A stretch of 5,058 nucleotides of DNA from Gammaproteobacteria bacterium (GTDB taxonomy: Bacteria > Pseudomonadota > Gammaproteobacteria > Burkholderiales > Burkholderiaceae_C): assembly GCA_018903185.1 (NCBI GenBank), contig JAHIQV010000336.1, forward strand, positions 1-5,058, read 5' to 3'. The translations under genes and the position numbers were made by a program. Shown here piece after piece: positions 5,058 to 5,058 of this stretch; position 1 is the stretch's first letter; each line of letters begins with the position of its first letter. The notes under the pieces are model-generated. The model was not told the DNA's origin and did not search any database. It was given only the letters and a program-made list of their open reading frames with translations.

Positions 5058-5058
5058 C

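Noticed and set aside
1..5058. tRNA, rRNA, CRISPR array, transposase or attachment sites
   Set aside because: No cloverleaf-like sequence, regularly spaced direct repeats, insertion-sequence ends or transposase motifs were seen on either strand.

Overview
This window carries nitrogen-oxide metabolism genes from a high-GC betaproteobacterium. I infer Comamonadaceae (Hydrogenophaga/Acidovorax-like) from the GC-rich codon use, the gene complement, and a GC-rich hairpin cluster after the last gene that resembles intergenic repeats of that family. The genus cannot be fixed from 5 kb.

Layout. Positions 1-818 (minus strand) hold the N-terminal half of nirS, the cytochrome cd1 nitrite reductase of denitrification; the gene runs off the left edge. 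A 211-bp divergent region (819-1029) holds a perfect 22-bp inverted repeat containing an FNR/Dnr-type box, placed correctly to activate the plus-strand gene. That gene (1030-1884) is a uroporphyrinogen-III C-methyltransferase, called nirE because it is divergent from nirS. It is followed by three GC-rich hairpins. Positions 2004-3296 encode a NasR-type regulator: an N-terminal NIT nitrate/nitrite sensor domain and a C-terminal ANTAR RNA-binding domain. A 362-bp gap follows, and then a Tat-exported NrtA/NasF-type nitrate-binding protein (3659-4936). The last 122 bp hold a hairpin cluster and, at the very edge, a possible ribosome-binding site for the next gene, probably the transporter permease.

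The most interesting part is the 3297-3658 gap. It contains, in order: an NtrC-like dyad, a sigma-54 -24/-12 promoter, and about 150 nt of leader RNA. The leader has two small hairpins, both with six-base loops of the form AAYGGC (A at loop position 1, G at position 4), which is the known ANTAR target signature. The second hairpin overlaps the 5' arm of a strong intrinsic terminator, so the two structures exclude each other. The predicted logic is that nitrogen limitation (NtrC/sigma-54) starts transcription and nitrate or nitrite (through NasR) lets it pass the terminator. This parallels the Klebsiella nasF system, but here it must be inferred from sequence alone.

Together the window joins a respiratory module (nirS/nirE, anaerobic control) to an assimilatory one (nasR, nrtA, nitrogen control). 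The methyltransferase between them makes precorrin-2, the shared precursor of heme d1 and siroheme.
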